A DNA stretch of 64,000 bases from Candidatus Geothermocultor quzhuomuensis (GTDB lineage Bacteria > Actinomycetota > Aquicultoria > Geothermocultorales > Geothermocultoraceae): NCBI GenBank assembly GCA_015711795.1, contig JACVJC010000001.1, positions 60,787-124,786 of the forward strand, written 5' to 3'. The notes under the pieces are model-generated. The model had not been told where the DNA came from. It made no database searches and worked only from the letters and a program-made list of their open reading frames with translations. Below are positions 36,725 through 44,347 of the stretch, piece after piece. The translations under genes and the position numbers were made by a program. Every line of letters begins with the position of its first letter. Within the stretch, counting starts at the first letter, position 1.

Positions 36725-37710
36725 CTTTTAAGCGAATTTTGCTTATTTTGTCTTTATTTTTTGGTGTTTTTTCTGCTGGAGTAATTGGTTATCTCTACCT
36801 AGAAAAAATCTCCTTTCTAGATGCTTGCTATATGACCCTAATCACTATTTCAACAGTTGGGTTTAAAGAGGTAAAACCTCTTTCAACTGAAGGGAAAATT
36901 TTTACTATGGTCTTAATAGTAGCTGGAGTAGGTGTTTTATTTTATACTTTAGGAACGGCAATTGAATTTTTTTTCGAAGGGCATTTAACTGGTTTTCTTG
37001 AGTTAAGGAGAAGGAGAAAGATGATTAACCATCTGGTGAACCATTATATTGTTTGTGGTTATGGAAGGGTAGGGGAACAAGTAGCCAAAGAGCTAAAAAA
37101 AAATAAAGCTCCTTTCGTCGTAATTGATATTGATTCAGAAAAAATCGAAAAATGTAAGAAGGAAGGCTTTCTTTACTTATTTGGTAATGCTTCAAAGGAA
37201 GAAATGTTAATACAAGCTGGGGTGAAGAAAGCTAAGGGATTAGTAGCAGCAGTAGATACCGATGCTGATAATGTTTTTGTAGTTTTGACAGCTCGAGTTC
37301 TCAACCCCAATCTTTTTATTGTTGCAAGAGCCAATGAAGAAGAAACTGAAGAGAAACTGTTAAAAGCAGGAGCAAATAGGGTAGTTTCTCCAGCTGTTAT
37401 TGGAGGAAGACGAATGTCGAACCTTTTAATTCGTCCGCTTGTCTGTGACTACCTTGATATTGTAACTCATGGTCATGAATTAGAATTTCAACTTGAAGAA
37501 CAAATTATTTCCCCAAACTCTATCTTGTGCGGGAAATCAATAAGTGAAAATAAACTCCGAGAAAAAACAGGTGTTTTAATTTTGGCAGTTAAAAAGAAAG
37601 CTGGCGAGTTTAATACTAATCCAGCACCAACAACTCTTTTAGAAAGCGGCGATACCATTGTAGTAATGGGAACCAAAGGGCAGTTAGAGTCACTTCAAAA
37701 CCTACTTTAA
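36721..37710 (+). CDS. Two-transmembrane potassium channel with RCK (TrkA-N/TrkA-C) domains
   Basis: 329 residues: two transmembrane helices (about 5-25 and 62-85) flanking a pore helix and selectivity filter TISTVGF, then a TrkA-N Rossmann domain (VCGYGRVGEQVA, about 114-230) and a TrkA-C domain. The domain plan matches MthK/Kch-like channels gated by ligand binding to the RCK domain. The filter has TVGF where TVGYG is usual, with KEV following rather than a second Gly; such variants occur in bacterial homologues. It overlaps hpt by four bases. Confidence 0.88.
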   Translation: MTFKRILLILSLFFGVFSAGVIGYLYLEKISFLDACYMTLITISTVGFKEVKPLSTEGKIFTMVLIVAGVGVLFYTLGTAIEFFFEGHLTGFLELRRRRKMINHLVNHYIVCGYGRVGEQVAKELKKNKAPFVVIDIDSEKIEKCKKEGFLYLFGNASKEEMLIQAGVKKAKGLVAAVDTDADNVFVVLTARVLNPNLFIVARANEEETEEKLLKAGANRVVSPAVIGGRRMSNLLIRPLVCDYLDIVTHGHELEFQLEEQIISPNSILCGKSISENKLREKTGVLILAVKKKAGEFNTNPAPTTLLESGDTIVVMGTKGQLESLQNLL

Positions 37711-37715
37711 ATTAC

Positions 37716-38765
37716 TTATTCAGGTTCAATAATCTCAGCTTTGACATAAGCTAAACCAGTAAAGCCAAGAGTATAAGCAGCTGCTTTGGAAAGATCAAAA
37801 ACCCTCCCTGGAATAAATGGACCACGGTCATTTACCTTAACAACAATCCTTTTATCTCTATAAGTAATGGCTAAAAAGGTACCTAAAGGTAAAGTCTTGT
37901 GAGCACAAGTCATATCGTTTTGATTAAATATCTCACCACTTGAAGTTCTCCGCCCATGAAATCCAGGTCCATACCAGCTTGAAATTCCATATAAGAAAGA
38001 AGATGTTCCCCGATAACTTCTTGGCATTCTTTCACTAGTGATGAAAAGATCATTATAAGGAAAAACTCTTACTTGAACCATTTTAATTAAAGCATCGGGA
38101 GAGTAACTATTTCTAGCAGCTAAAAGCCATCGTTCGCGGCTTTTTTCCCCTTCTTCCCAAATCAAACGACGGAGCTCATCATTAGCTAAGGCAAGGAGTC
38201 TTTGTTTTTCATTTTCTCTTTGTTTTAATAAGTTTACTTTCACTTGATACTCTCGGTAAATATAAGCTTGTTTTTTTCTTTCTTCGACTAATTGATTTTT
38301 TAATCTTTTAATTGAACGAGTTTCTTTTTTTATTTCACTCAAGAGCCTTAGGTCTTGCTTTAAAATTTGAGCTAAGAAGGTAATTCGGGAAAGAAAATCA
38401 GCAAAGTCTCTTGATTTTAAAATTACCTCTAAGAAAGGTATGGCACCATTCACATAAATATCCTTTACTCTTCTTTTAAGAACATCCCTCCGCCTTTGAA
38501 GTTTCACTTTTACCTCATCTAGTTTTAAATAATTTATAGCTATATTGGCATTAATAACTTCAAGATGGTTTTCTAAGGAAATCTTAAATTCATTTAATGA
38601 ATTAATTTCCCTCTGGATTTCGAATAAATCAAGTTCAAGTTGTTTAATTTCTTTTTCTTTACTCTTAATAGTTGATGTTGGAGGTTCAGAAAAAGCTAAT
38701 TGATTAGTTAAAAAAAGAAAGAGAAAAAAGAATATAAGAATCCTTATCCTTATCAATCTAGCCAT
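37716..38765 (-). CDS. Secreted coiled-coil protein with C-terminal RlpA-like double-psi beta barrel
   Basis: 349 residues. Signal peptide (RIRILIFFFLFLFLTNQLAFS, residues 5-25), a long PcsB/EnvC-like coiled coil from about 32 to 215 and an RlpA-type DPBB domain from about 250. The barrel holds GISSWYGPGFHGRRTSSGE, CAHKTLPLGT and VKVNDRGPF, with the His and Asp that are catalytic in RlpA lytic transglycosylase. PcsB-type coils usually carry a CHAP, NlpC or M23 hydrolase instead. It is likely a cell-wall cleaving or remodelling protein at the division site. No FtsX/FtsE is encoded in the window. Confidence 0.85.
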   Translation of the reverse strand: MARLIRIRILIFFFLFLFLTNQLAFSEPPTSTIKSKEKEIKQLELDLFEIQREINSLNEFKISLENHLEVINANIAINYLKLDEVKVKLQRRRDVLKRRVKDIYVNGAIPFLEVILKSRDFADFLSRITFLAQILKQDLRLLSEIKKETRSIKRLKNQLVEERKKQAYIYREYQVKVNLLKQRENEKQRLLALANDELRRLIWEEGEKSRERWLLAARNSYSPDALIKMVQVRVFPYNDLFITSERMPRSYRGTSSFLYGISSWYGPGFHGRRTSSGEIFNQNDMTCAHKTLPLGTFLAITYRDKRIVVKVNDRGPFIPGRVFDLSKAAAYTLGFTGLAYVKAEIIEPE

Positions 38766-38776
38766 TACTTTAAGTT

Positions 38777-38805
38777 ATTTTACAATTGGAACGAGTTTAA
38801 AACAA
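38777..38805 (-). promoter_or_regulatory. Candidate promoter for the RlpA-like gene
   Basis: On the minus strand, TTGTTT (38805-38800), 17 bp, TAAAAT (38782-38777). It would place the transcript start within a few bases of the ATG at 38765, giving an almost leaderless message, so either the match is fortuitous or the true start is further in. Confidence 0.3.
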
Positions 38806-38813
38806 TCACTCAA

Positions 38814-38842
38814 TTGGCAAAGGAGGATTAAGAAGGTATAAT
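38814..38842 (+). promoter_or_regulatory. Candidate promoter for the 38864 gene
   Basis: TTGGCA (38814-38819), 17 bp, TATAAT (38837-38842): the strongest two-element sigma-70-like match seen. It is divergent from the RlpA-like gene and lies just 22 bp before the GTG at 38864, with AGGAG in between. Confidence 0.6.
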
Positions 38843-38863
38843 TAATTTAGCCAGGAGTGAATA

Positions 38864-39184
38864 GTGATTGAAAATTTTGAAGATTACTACAATCGTAAAT
38901 GTTATGCTTCACTTAATTGCCTTCACTGTCCTGATTGCTTAGCTTTTGCAACCAAGTATTATCATGAAAGCATTGACGAAAAACAGCGAGAAAAAAGGAG
39001 GAATCTCATTATTAAATTTATTACTTCAACTATTTCGTCAGAAAACTTTACTTGTAAAAATGCTTTATCCTCTAAGGAACTGTTAAGATATATAAACTTA
39101 CTCCTAAAAGGGGAGGCTAAATTGCCAATTTGCCATTATGAGTTTTCATGGAGTGAAAATGAGAAAAGCTTTCGGAAAAGCTGA
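38864..39184 (+). CDS. Cysteine-rich hypothetical protein
   Basis: 106 residues, unrecognised. Cysteines at about 13, 19, 22 and 25 (CYASLNCLHCPDC) form a probable metal site near the N-terminus, followed by a helical basic region and two further cysteines (FTCKN, PICHY). The GTG start has AGGAG upstream and a strong promoter. Its 3' end overlaps the next frame by 26 bp, so the two are probably coupled. Confidence 0.55.
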   Translation: MIENFEDYYNRKCYASLNCLHCPDCLAFATKYYHESIDEKQREKRRNLIIKFITSTISSENFTCKNALSSKELLRYINLLLKGEAKLPICHYEFSWSENEKSFRKS

Positions 39185-39464
39185 AGATTTTTATCGAGTA
39201 AGGCTTATAACCATTAAAGAAGAGATTCCCCCAGAGATGGATTGGAAGGAAGGAATAATTTACTTTAAGCCAAAAATGGAGAAAAGTAAAAGCTTAACCA
39301 AATACCGTGTTGAACTAATTGAAATAGACACTAATCGGCGCATTTCCCTTGAAGATTTTTCAGAAAAGGATTTAGCTTTAAAAAAAATAGAAGAAGTCCA
39401 GTTTGATTTAAGTAAATTAACTAAGCACCAATTTGAAAATAAATATAATTTTTTTTCAGAATAA
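39159..39464 (+). CDS. Hypothetical protein overlapping the cysteine-rich gene
   Basis: 101 residues from the ATG at 39159, with GGAG five bases upstream; a frame start at 39138 is possible. It is mostly beta and charged (FYRVRLITIKEE, YFKPKMEKSK, YRVELIEIDTNRR), with no cysteines, signal or membrane segment. No family recognised. It likely acts with the upstream cysteine-rich protein, given the coupled overlap. Confidence 0.5.
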   Translation: MRKAFGKAEDFYRVRLITIKEEIPPEMDWKEGIIYFKPKMEKSKSLTKYRVELIEIDTNRRISLEDFSEKDLALKKIEEVQFDLSKLTKHQFENKYNFFSE

Positions 39465-39484
39465 GTTTTACTGACAAAATACCC

Positions 39485-39514
39485 TTGATTAAATAGAATT
39501 TTTTATAGTATTAT
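39485..39514 (+). promoter_or_regulatory. Candidate promoter for the twin zinc-ribbon cluster
   Basis: TTGATT (39485-39490), 18 bp, TATTAT (39509-39514), 27 bp before the ATG at 39541, followed by AAGGAG and AAGGGAAAG purine tracts that can serve as ribosome binding sites. Confidence 0.45.
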
Positions 39515-39540
39515 ATAAAAGGAGATAAAAAGGGAAAGAA

Positions 39541-39960
39541 ATGGGAATTTATTTTGATTATGATTTTGAAGATGGAAAAGAAGTAGAGTATTGGTTAACT
39601 TGCTATCTTTGTCACCAAAAAAAAGTTCTTTTTGTTGAATATCAAGTAAAAAGTGGGCCAATTTATACACTTTACAACAATGCAAGAAGACTAGAAAGCG
39701 GAAAAGAATTAAAAGTTGGGACTCTCAGCCATTTAGTTTGTCTAGATTGTTATAATGCGTTTGGTAGTGAAGAGGGTGTTGTCGCTGAAATTCTTAGACG
39801 TCGCAAGGAAGAGAAACACTCTGAAAAAATAGCTCACTTAAAACAAATAGAAACAGAAATTAATGAAACCCGAAAACAAATCGATGATTTAGTTCAAAAA
39901 TTGGCACAGCTTTATCATTTGCTTGAAGAATCACAAAAAGAAACTGAAACAACTTCTTAA
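39541..39960 (+). CDS. Zinc-ribbon/coiled-coil protein, first twin
   Basis: 139 residues, no known family recognised. It begins with MGIYFDYDFEDGKEVE, then CxxC at 21/24 (CYLC) and CxxC at 67/70 (CLDC) that should bind one zinc, and ends with a coiled coil of about 50 residues (90-137). The protein at 40709 is a paralogue with the same start, the same cysteine positions and a similar coil. The two flank a metallo-beta-lactamase-fold gene, with a gap of 20 bp on this side. A complex of the three products is a reasonable guess, nothing more. Confidence 0.65.
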   Translation: MGIYFDYDFEDGKEVEYWLTCYLCHQKKVLFVEYQVKSGPIYTLYNNARRLESGKELKVGTLSHLVCLDCYNAFGSEEGVVAEILRRRKEEKHSEKIAHLKQIETEINETRKQIDDLVQKLAQLYHLLEESQKETETTS

Positions 39961-39980
39961 AAATAGCAATGGAGATGGAA

Positions 39981-40691
39981 ATGCCGAAAGCTACATATTT
40001 TGGTTATTCTTCTTTTATAATTGAAGGATCTAATGTAACAATAGCTATTGATCCTGGAAACAAGCTCCCTTCAGATGAGTCAATTATTCCCAGGGAAATA
40101 TGGCCAAAAATTGATATAGTTGCTATCACCCATAATGACCCGGACCATGCTGGAAAAGCAAAAGAAATCGTTAAATCAGGACATGCTTTACTCCTCGCCC
40201 ATGAAGAGTTAAAAGATGAATTAACTAATGAAATTTCTCTTCATCTTATCAAGCCAAATCAAGAGTTATCACTTTTAGGAGTTAAATTTAAGGGAATTCC
40301 AATTACTCACGGTACGCTTGGAATAAGCTTGGCTAAGATTACTTCTGTTTTTAAAAAGCCCCAAGTAGCAAAGGGAAATGTTGGATTTCTCATTGAACTA
40401 GAAGGAAGATTTTTTTGTCACCTCGGGGACACTCTCTTGAGAGAGGATTGGGAAGAATGGCGACCAGATATATTAATGATTCCAATTGGGCGAGCAACAA
40501 CAATGGATCCAGCAGAAGCCCTTGATGCAGTAGAGAAAATTAAACCAAGGGTTGTAATTCCTATCCATTATAATTTAAAATTTGGTGTGTATCGAGCTTT
40601 AACAGTAAATCCTCAAGAATTTAAAAATGTCTTGGATGAAAGAGGATATGATTGTAGAATTTTATCAGAAGGAGATTCAATAGTAGTTTAA
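39981..40691 (+). CDS. Metallo-beta-lactamase-fold hydrolase, UPF0173-like
   Basis: About 236 residues. MBL motifs in order: THNDPDH (canonical HxHxDH with the second His as Asp), ITHG, CHLGDT and IPIHYN. The short length and the GRFFCHLGDT segment resemble the UPF0173/UlaG-like subgroup. The first ATG at 39969 has no ribosome binding site; the ATG at 39981 has GGAG six bases before it and is used. It is sandwiched between the twin zinc-ribbon genes and clearly in the same operon. Substrate unknown. Confidence 0.82.
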   Translation: MPKATYFGYSSFIIEGSNVTIAIDPGNKLPSDESIIPREIWPKIDIVAITHNDPDHAGKAKEIVKSGHALLLAHEELKDELTNEISLHLIKPNQELSLLGVKFKGIPITHGTLGISLAKITSVFKKPQVAKGNVGFLIELEGRFFCHLGDTLLREDWEEWRPDILMIPIGRATTMDPAEALDAVEKIKPRVVIPIHYNLKFGVYRALTVNPQEFKNVLDERGYDCRILSEGDSIVV

Positions 40692-40708
40692 ATATAAGGA
40701 GGGAAGAT

Positions 40709-41146
40709 ATGGGAGTTTATTTTGAGTACGATTTTAAGAATGGAAAGGAAGTAGAAAAAGCAGAAAAGTGCTATCTCTGCGATAAAGAGGATGTAGTTTA
40801 TGCGGAGTACTATATTTTAGAGGGTGATGTTTACAAACTCTACAAAGATGCTCGAAAAATTATTAAAGGTCGTGAAGTTCAAGTTGGAAGCATAAACCAT
40901 TCTCTCTGTCCTAGCTGCATTGAAGCATACCCACTAGAAGAAGATTTAATCTCTGCTATTCTCAAAAAGCGAGTTGTGGAAAAGAAAGAAGACAAGAAGA
41001 AAGAAGTAGAAAATCTCCAGAAAAAAATAGAAGAAAAACAAGCTGAATTGAAAGCAAAACAGGAAGAAGTTGCAGCTGTTCAAAAAGAAATTGATGAAAT
41101 GAAATCTCAACTTGAAGCATTAAAGAAGGAAATTGGAGGGAAATAA
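40709..41146 (+). CDS. Zinc-ribbon/coiled-coil protein, second twin
   Basis: 145 residues, paralogue of the 39541 product. MGVYFEYDFKNGKEVE opens the protein, cysteines are at 21, 24, 67 and 70 (CYLC, CPSC), and the coiled coil is longer and more regular (about 88-143). The region LYKDARK-x-GREVQVG-x-NHSLC matches LYNNARR-x-GKELKVG-x-SHLVC of the first twin. A strong AAGGAGGGAAG ribosome binding site lies 18 bp after the hydrolase stop. The duplication is ancient, judging by divergence in the coil. Function unknown. Confidence 0.65.
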   Translation: MGVYFEYDFKNGKEVEKAEKCYLCDKEDVVYAEYYILEGDVYKLYKDARKIIKGREVQVGSINHSLCPSCIEAYPLEEDLISAILKKRVVEKKEDKKKEVENLQKKIEEKQAELKAKQEEVAAVQKEIDEMKSQLEALKKEIGGK

Positions 41147-41153
41147 TTTTTAG

Positions 41154-41966
41154 TTAAGCTTTGAAGGGATGCTCTAACGATTTAAGTAGTTTTTCAAGTC
41201 CTTCTTTGTTTTCAGGATAAGCAACATTAATTGAGTAAATTAGTTCTTCTCTTTCAATTTGACAGCCATTCTCTTGAAGAGTTTTTATAATAAGGTTTTT
41301 AATTCTTTTTTCAACAACTTTACTCCCATTTAAGGGTGTGTGTGGCAAAATTAATAAATATTGATTTTTATATCTACCTATCTCATCAATTGCCCGTATC
41401 CCTTTTCTTAAGCGAGAACCAATTTCAGTTAAAATTTTCTCCCTCTTAATCCTACTTAGGTTTTTTAGAACATCTTCTTCAATTTCCAAAAGAACAATTG
41501 AAAATTCACTTTTATACCGTTCGTATTCCTTTATATGGCGATGAATAAGATTAGCAAGATACTCACCTGTGTAAAGAGCACTTAACGTAGTGTGTAAGCG
41601 ATATTGCTCGATTTCGGAAAAGATGTCTTTCTGCCATTTAAAATATCTTCCAAGAAGAAGCCCAAGAAAAAGGTAGAAAATTAGGCAAAAGCCAGTAAAA
41701 AGAAAAAGGGAAAGAGTCAGCTTAAAACTGGTCAAAAAAAGGAGAGAAACAAAAAAACCAAAAAATGAAATTACAGCTCCAATAATTCCACCCACTTGAA
41801 AGAAGAAAAGAGAAAAGAGAAAGAGGGGATAAAGAAAAAGCAAACTCAATCCTACAAATTTGTTTAAAAGAAAGGTAGCTAAGGCTAAGGGGGTTAGGAA
41901 GAAAAAGATAAAAATTGCTCCATTTTTTGCCCATTGAAGGTACGAAGTTACTTTTTTTCTCTCCAT
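41154..41966 (-). CDS. Membrane protein with degenerate GGDEF domain
   Basis: 271 residues. Four hydrophobic helices occupy residues 12-105; a GGDEF-fold domain follows from about 130. At the active-site hairpin the expected RYGGDEFLLLLP reads RYKNQYLLILP, and the metal-binding Asp of the first strand is Glu (LLEIEED), so diguanylate cyclase activity is unlikely. It may be a receptor or structural domain. AAAGGAG six bases upstream of the ATG at 41966 fixes the start, although the frame is open further up. It follows the 41977-42609 gene by 10 bp. Confidence 0.72.
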   Translation of the reverse strand: MERKKVTSYLQWAKNGAIFIFFFLTPLALATFLLNKFVGLSLLFLYPLFLFSLFFFQVGGIIGAVISFFGFFVSLLFLTSFKLTLSLFLFTGFCLIFYLFLGLLLGRYFKWQKDIFSEIEQYRLHTTLSALYTGEYLANLIHRHIKEYERYKSEFSIVLLEIEEDVLKNLSRIKREKILTEIGSRLRKGIRAIDEIGRYKNQYLLILPHTPLNGSKVVEKRIKNLIIKTLQENGCQIEREELIYSINVAYPENKEGLEKLLKSLEHPFKA

Positions 41967-41976
41967 TTTGACTCCT

Positions 41977-42609
41977 TTAAGGAAAAACTTTTCCCAGCCA
42001 CCCTCCTGGGGTAGGGGGCTTACCAATTGGATTTTCGTCAGAGTAACCTCCAAGAAAACTCCGGACTCGAGTTGCAAAATTAGAATCGGTTAAAACTGGC
42101 CTAAAAAAGTCCCAAATATTTTTCCAGTCCCTTTTGATAGCTGCCATACCTTCAGGACTAATCAACTTTATTGCTCTTTCTCTAATAGCTGATGATGTAA
42201 TTTCAGGTAAATTTTCGATTGCAATTTTAACTTTAACCTCCATAATGTGTGGATTTGACAAAAAGACCTTATAACAAGGGAGAATTGCAAGCTCTTCTAT
42301 TTTTAAAGCACGGAGTTTAATCTTCTCTTCAGGAGAAACATTTTTATCGGTAAAATAAAGATGACAGGTTAATCCGTGAACCTCAACATCTGAAAGAACT
42401 AGTCCATATCGAGTTGTTTTTTTAATTTCTTCCTTAATTCGGATACTATGAAGAACATCTGAAAGAGTGGTCATTATTTCTTGAGGAATTTTTAGAGAAA
42501 ACTCATCAAAAAAATTTTTGAGATAACAACGACCTTGAGAGCAAAGCTTCTCTGAATGTTTTAAATGACCACAATTTCTTTCGCAAAAATCTTCATAAAT
42601 TTTAGTCAT
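41977..42609 (-). CDS. Hypothetical protein with cysteine-rich N-terminus
   Basis: 210 residues, unrecognised. Cysteines at 9, 13, 23 and 28 near the N-terminus (CERNCGHLKHSEKLCSQGRC) may bind metal. A central alpha/beta region (about 65-145) and a tryptophan-bearing helix (KRDWKNIWDFF) follow, ending in a glycine/proline tail (GKPPTPGGWLG). No membrane segment. It is co-transcribed with the degenerate GGDEF gene. Ribosome binding site is weak. Confidence 0.55.
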   Translation of the reverse strand: MTKIYEDFCERNCGHLKHSEKLCSQGRCYLKNFFDEFSLKIPQEIMTTLSDVLHSIRIKEEIKKTTRYGLVLSDVEVHGLTCHLYFTDKNVSPEEKIKLRALKIEELAILPCYKVFLSNPHIMEVKVKIAIENLPEITSSAIRERAIKLISPEGMAAIKRDWKNIWDFFRPVLTDSNFATRVRSFLGGYSDENPIGKPPTPGGWLGKVFP

Positions 42610-42950
42610 TTTTAATCACATAAAAATTAATAAAAAATTAAATAACAACTCAATTCCATATTATATAACGAAAAGAGAAGCTAAAAGAAGTCACATCGAG
42701 AGTAATATTTGGTAAATTTTGTTAACTTTACATAATATATATTATCATACATTAAAATTGGGTGACGAAATCTTTAATTTTAAAATTAATCAACTAAAAA
42801 ATGAAATTGTTTATAAACCAAGTTGCTTTAAAAATAGCTACCTAGTTTTAATTCTAAGCCTTTAAAAAATGAAAACTGAGAGAAAATGCTTAGAGAGTTG
42901 ATTTGTTGTTTATATTTTAGAAGCAGAAGAAAATGAAATGAAAACTAACT
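42610..42950. other. 341-bp AT-rich intergenic region, no gene seen
   Basis: Stop codons crowd all frames. A minus-strand TATAAT (+ coordinates 42660-42665) could serve the 42609 gene, without a clear -35. ATAATATATATTAT at 42732-42745 is a perfect 14-bp palindrome, but its pure A/T content makes it weak evidence for an operator. I see no terminator with a T tract and no repeat family. Confidence 0.5.
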
Positions 42951-43382
42951 CTAAATGCCCGTGCTGCCAAAACCATTAGAGCCGCGTGATGTTTCATCAA
43001 GTTCATCAACTTCTTTAAAACTAAAGCTTTCAACCTTTTGAATAACTAACTGAGCTATCTTATCGCCCCTTCTCACTTGAAAACATTCTTTTGGGTCAAG
43101 GTTAATTAAAATAACGCCAACTTCACCCCGATATTTAGAGTCAATCAAACCTGGGGTATTAACTATTGAGATCCCTTTTTTTAAAGCTAAGCCACTTCTT
43201 GGCTGAACAAAGCCGGCATATCCTTCCGGGAGACTAATGGCAATACCAGTTGGGACAAGTGCTCTTTCTAAAGGCTTTAAAGAAATATTTATACGACTGT
43301 AAAGGTCAACCCCTGCATCGCCAAAATGAGCTTGTTTGGGCAAAGGTAAATCTTTATCTATTTTTTTAATCCGAATTACCAT
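42951..43382 (-). CDS. dut: dUTP diphosphatase
   Basis: Trimeric dUTPase that hydrolyses dUTP to dUMP, preventing uracil incorporation. All five motifs are present: [39 protein letters not shown] and [11 protein letters not shown]. The ATG at 43382 with AGAGGTG seven bases upstream is preferred over an upstream in-frame start (43403), giving 143 residues. It is the last gene of the nrdD-thioredoxin-nrdG-dut run. Confidence 0.95.
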   Translation of the reverse strand: MVIRIKKIDKDLPLPKQAHFGDAGVDLYSRINISLKPLERALVPTGIAISLPEGYAGFVQPRSGLALKKGISIVNTPGLIDSKYRGEVGVILINLDPKECFQVRRGDKIAQLVIQKVESFSFKEVDELDETSRGSNGFGSTGI

Positions 43383-43415
43383 AAAAGACACCTCTCCTTG
43401 CAAGTTGTTTTAAAA

Positions 43416-44156
43416 TTACCTCAAACCTCTGCTTTTTGTCTTGATGTAACAATTAGCTTCTTTAACGAGTTCAGAAATAAATTGATTATCATAAGGCTTA
43501 ACCTTTTGAAAATTGGGGTCAAGGGTGATTTTGGGATTAAATTGCTGAAGAAAATAGATTCTTCCTTTAGAGATATACCGGGCAAGACTTAAAATGTCTT
43601 CTTTATCAACTATTCCAGGAACAACTGTTGTTCGAAATTCATGCTCAATTCCGGACCCAATCAATATTTTAATACTTCTTTTTATTTTTTCTACAGCAAC
43701 TCTCCTGCCAGCAGCCAAAGAGTATTTAGGAAAAGAGGTCTTTATGTCCATAGCAATATAATCAACCAAGTTTTTTTCGATGATTTCTTGAAGCAGTTCA
43801 GGTCTACTCCCATTGGTATCAATTTTAACGGGATAACCAAAATCTTTAATTTCCCTCAAGTACTTAATGAGCTTGGAATGGATGAGAGGTTCTCCTCCTC
43901 CAATTACAACCCCATCAAGCCATCCCTTTCGAGAAATAAGATGTGAAGCTATACTTTCCCATGGTATCTCAGGCAATCTTTGATAATCCCTTACTAAATC
44001 AGGATTTTGGCAAAAAGGGCATTTAAAATTACATTGAGCAACAAATAAAGTAGCAGCAAGTTTTCCTTCCCAATCAAGCATAGTTACTGGAATAAAGCCG
44101 CGAAAGCTTAAATTAAATTCTCTAATTCGCGTGGTGACGGAACCTCTCCTCTCCAA
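43416..44156 (-). CDS. nrdG: Anaerobic ribonucleotide reductase activating protein
   Basis: Radical SAM enzyme that installs the glycyl radical on NrdD. The cluster motif CNFKCPFC is intact, preceded by the family-typical GFIPVTMLDWEGK, and followed by GGGEPLIH and DTNGS. The size (about 246 residues) fits the NrdG2/TIGR02495 type. The start is unclear: no ATG, GTG or TTG falls near the expected N-terminus, and the TTG at 44156 puts a 49-bp overlap on the thioredoxin-like gene. Whatever start is used, translation must be coupled. Function confident. Confidence 0.88.
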   Translation of the reverse strand: MERRGSVTTRIREFNLSFRGFIPVTMLDWEGKLAATLFVAQCNFKCPFCQNPDLVRDYQRLPEIPWESIASHLISRKGWLDGVVIGGGEPLIHSKLIKYLREIKDFGYPVKIDTNGSRPELLQEIIEKNLVDYIAMDIKTSFPKYSLAAGRRVAVEKIKRSIKILIGSGIEHEFRTTVVPGIVDKEDILSLARYISKGRIYFLQQFNPKITLDPNFQKVKPYDNQFISELVKEANCYIKTKSRGLR

Positions 44157-44347
44157 GATTTTATTTCTCTCCCCTCTTCATCTACGATTAAAACTGAAGG
44201 AGTTGAGAAAATTTGGTAAAAGGCTCCTTCAGCTATACCATCAAAAGTATCTAAATCATAAGATTCAACTGAACTAAGGTTTTTTAATACCTCTTTAGCT
44301 ATAAAACACTTAGGACAATCTTTCTTGAAGAAAAACTTTACCCTCAT
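44108..44347 (-). CDS. Thioredoxin/glutaredoxin-like protein
   Basis: 79 residues with thioredoxin fold: redox CPKC at about 11-14, the cis-Pro region STPSVLIV and a terminal helix. The ATG at 44347 has GGAGG at five bases, so it is preferred over the earlier in-frame ATG at 44359. It lies between and overlaps both nrdD (by 38 bp) and nrdG, so it is probably an electron donor or assembly partner of the reductase, in the manner of NrdH, although class III enzymes usually take electrons from formate. Confidence 0.8.
   Translation of the reverse strand: MRVKFFFKKDCPKCFIAKEVLKNLSSVESYDLDTFDGIAEGAFYQIFSTPSVLIVDEEGREIKSWRGEVPSPRELENLI

Noticed and set aside
39541..41146. Twin genes as copies of a mobile element
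   Set aside because: Similarity is at protein level only, with divergent DNA; no terminal repeats, transposase or target duplications.
42732..42745. Perfect 14-bp palindrome ATAATATATATTAT as an operator
   Set aside because: Composed only of A and T in an AT-rich gap, so expected by chance; it lacks the flanks needed for a NrdR box.
42854..42893. CTAAGC/GCTTAG inverted repeat as a terminator after dut
   Set aside because: Only six base pairs with a loop of about 28 bases and no T tract.
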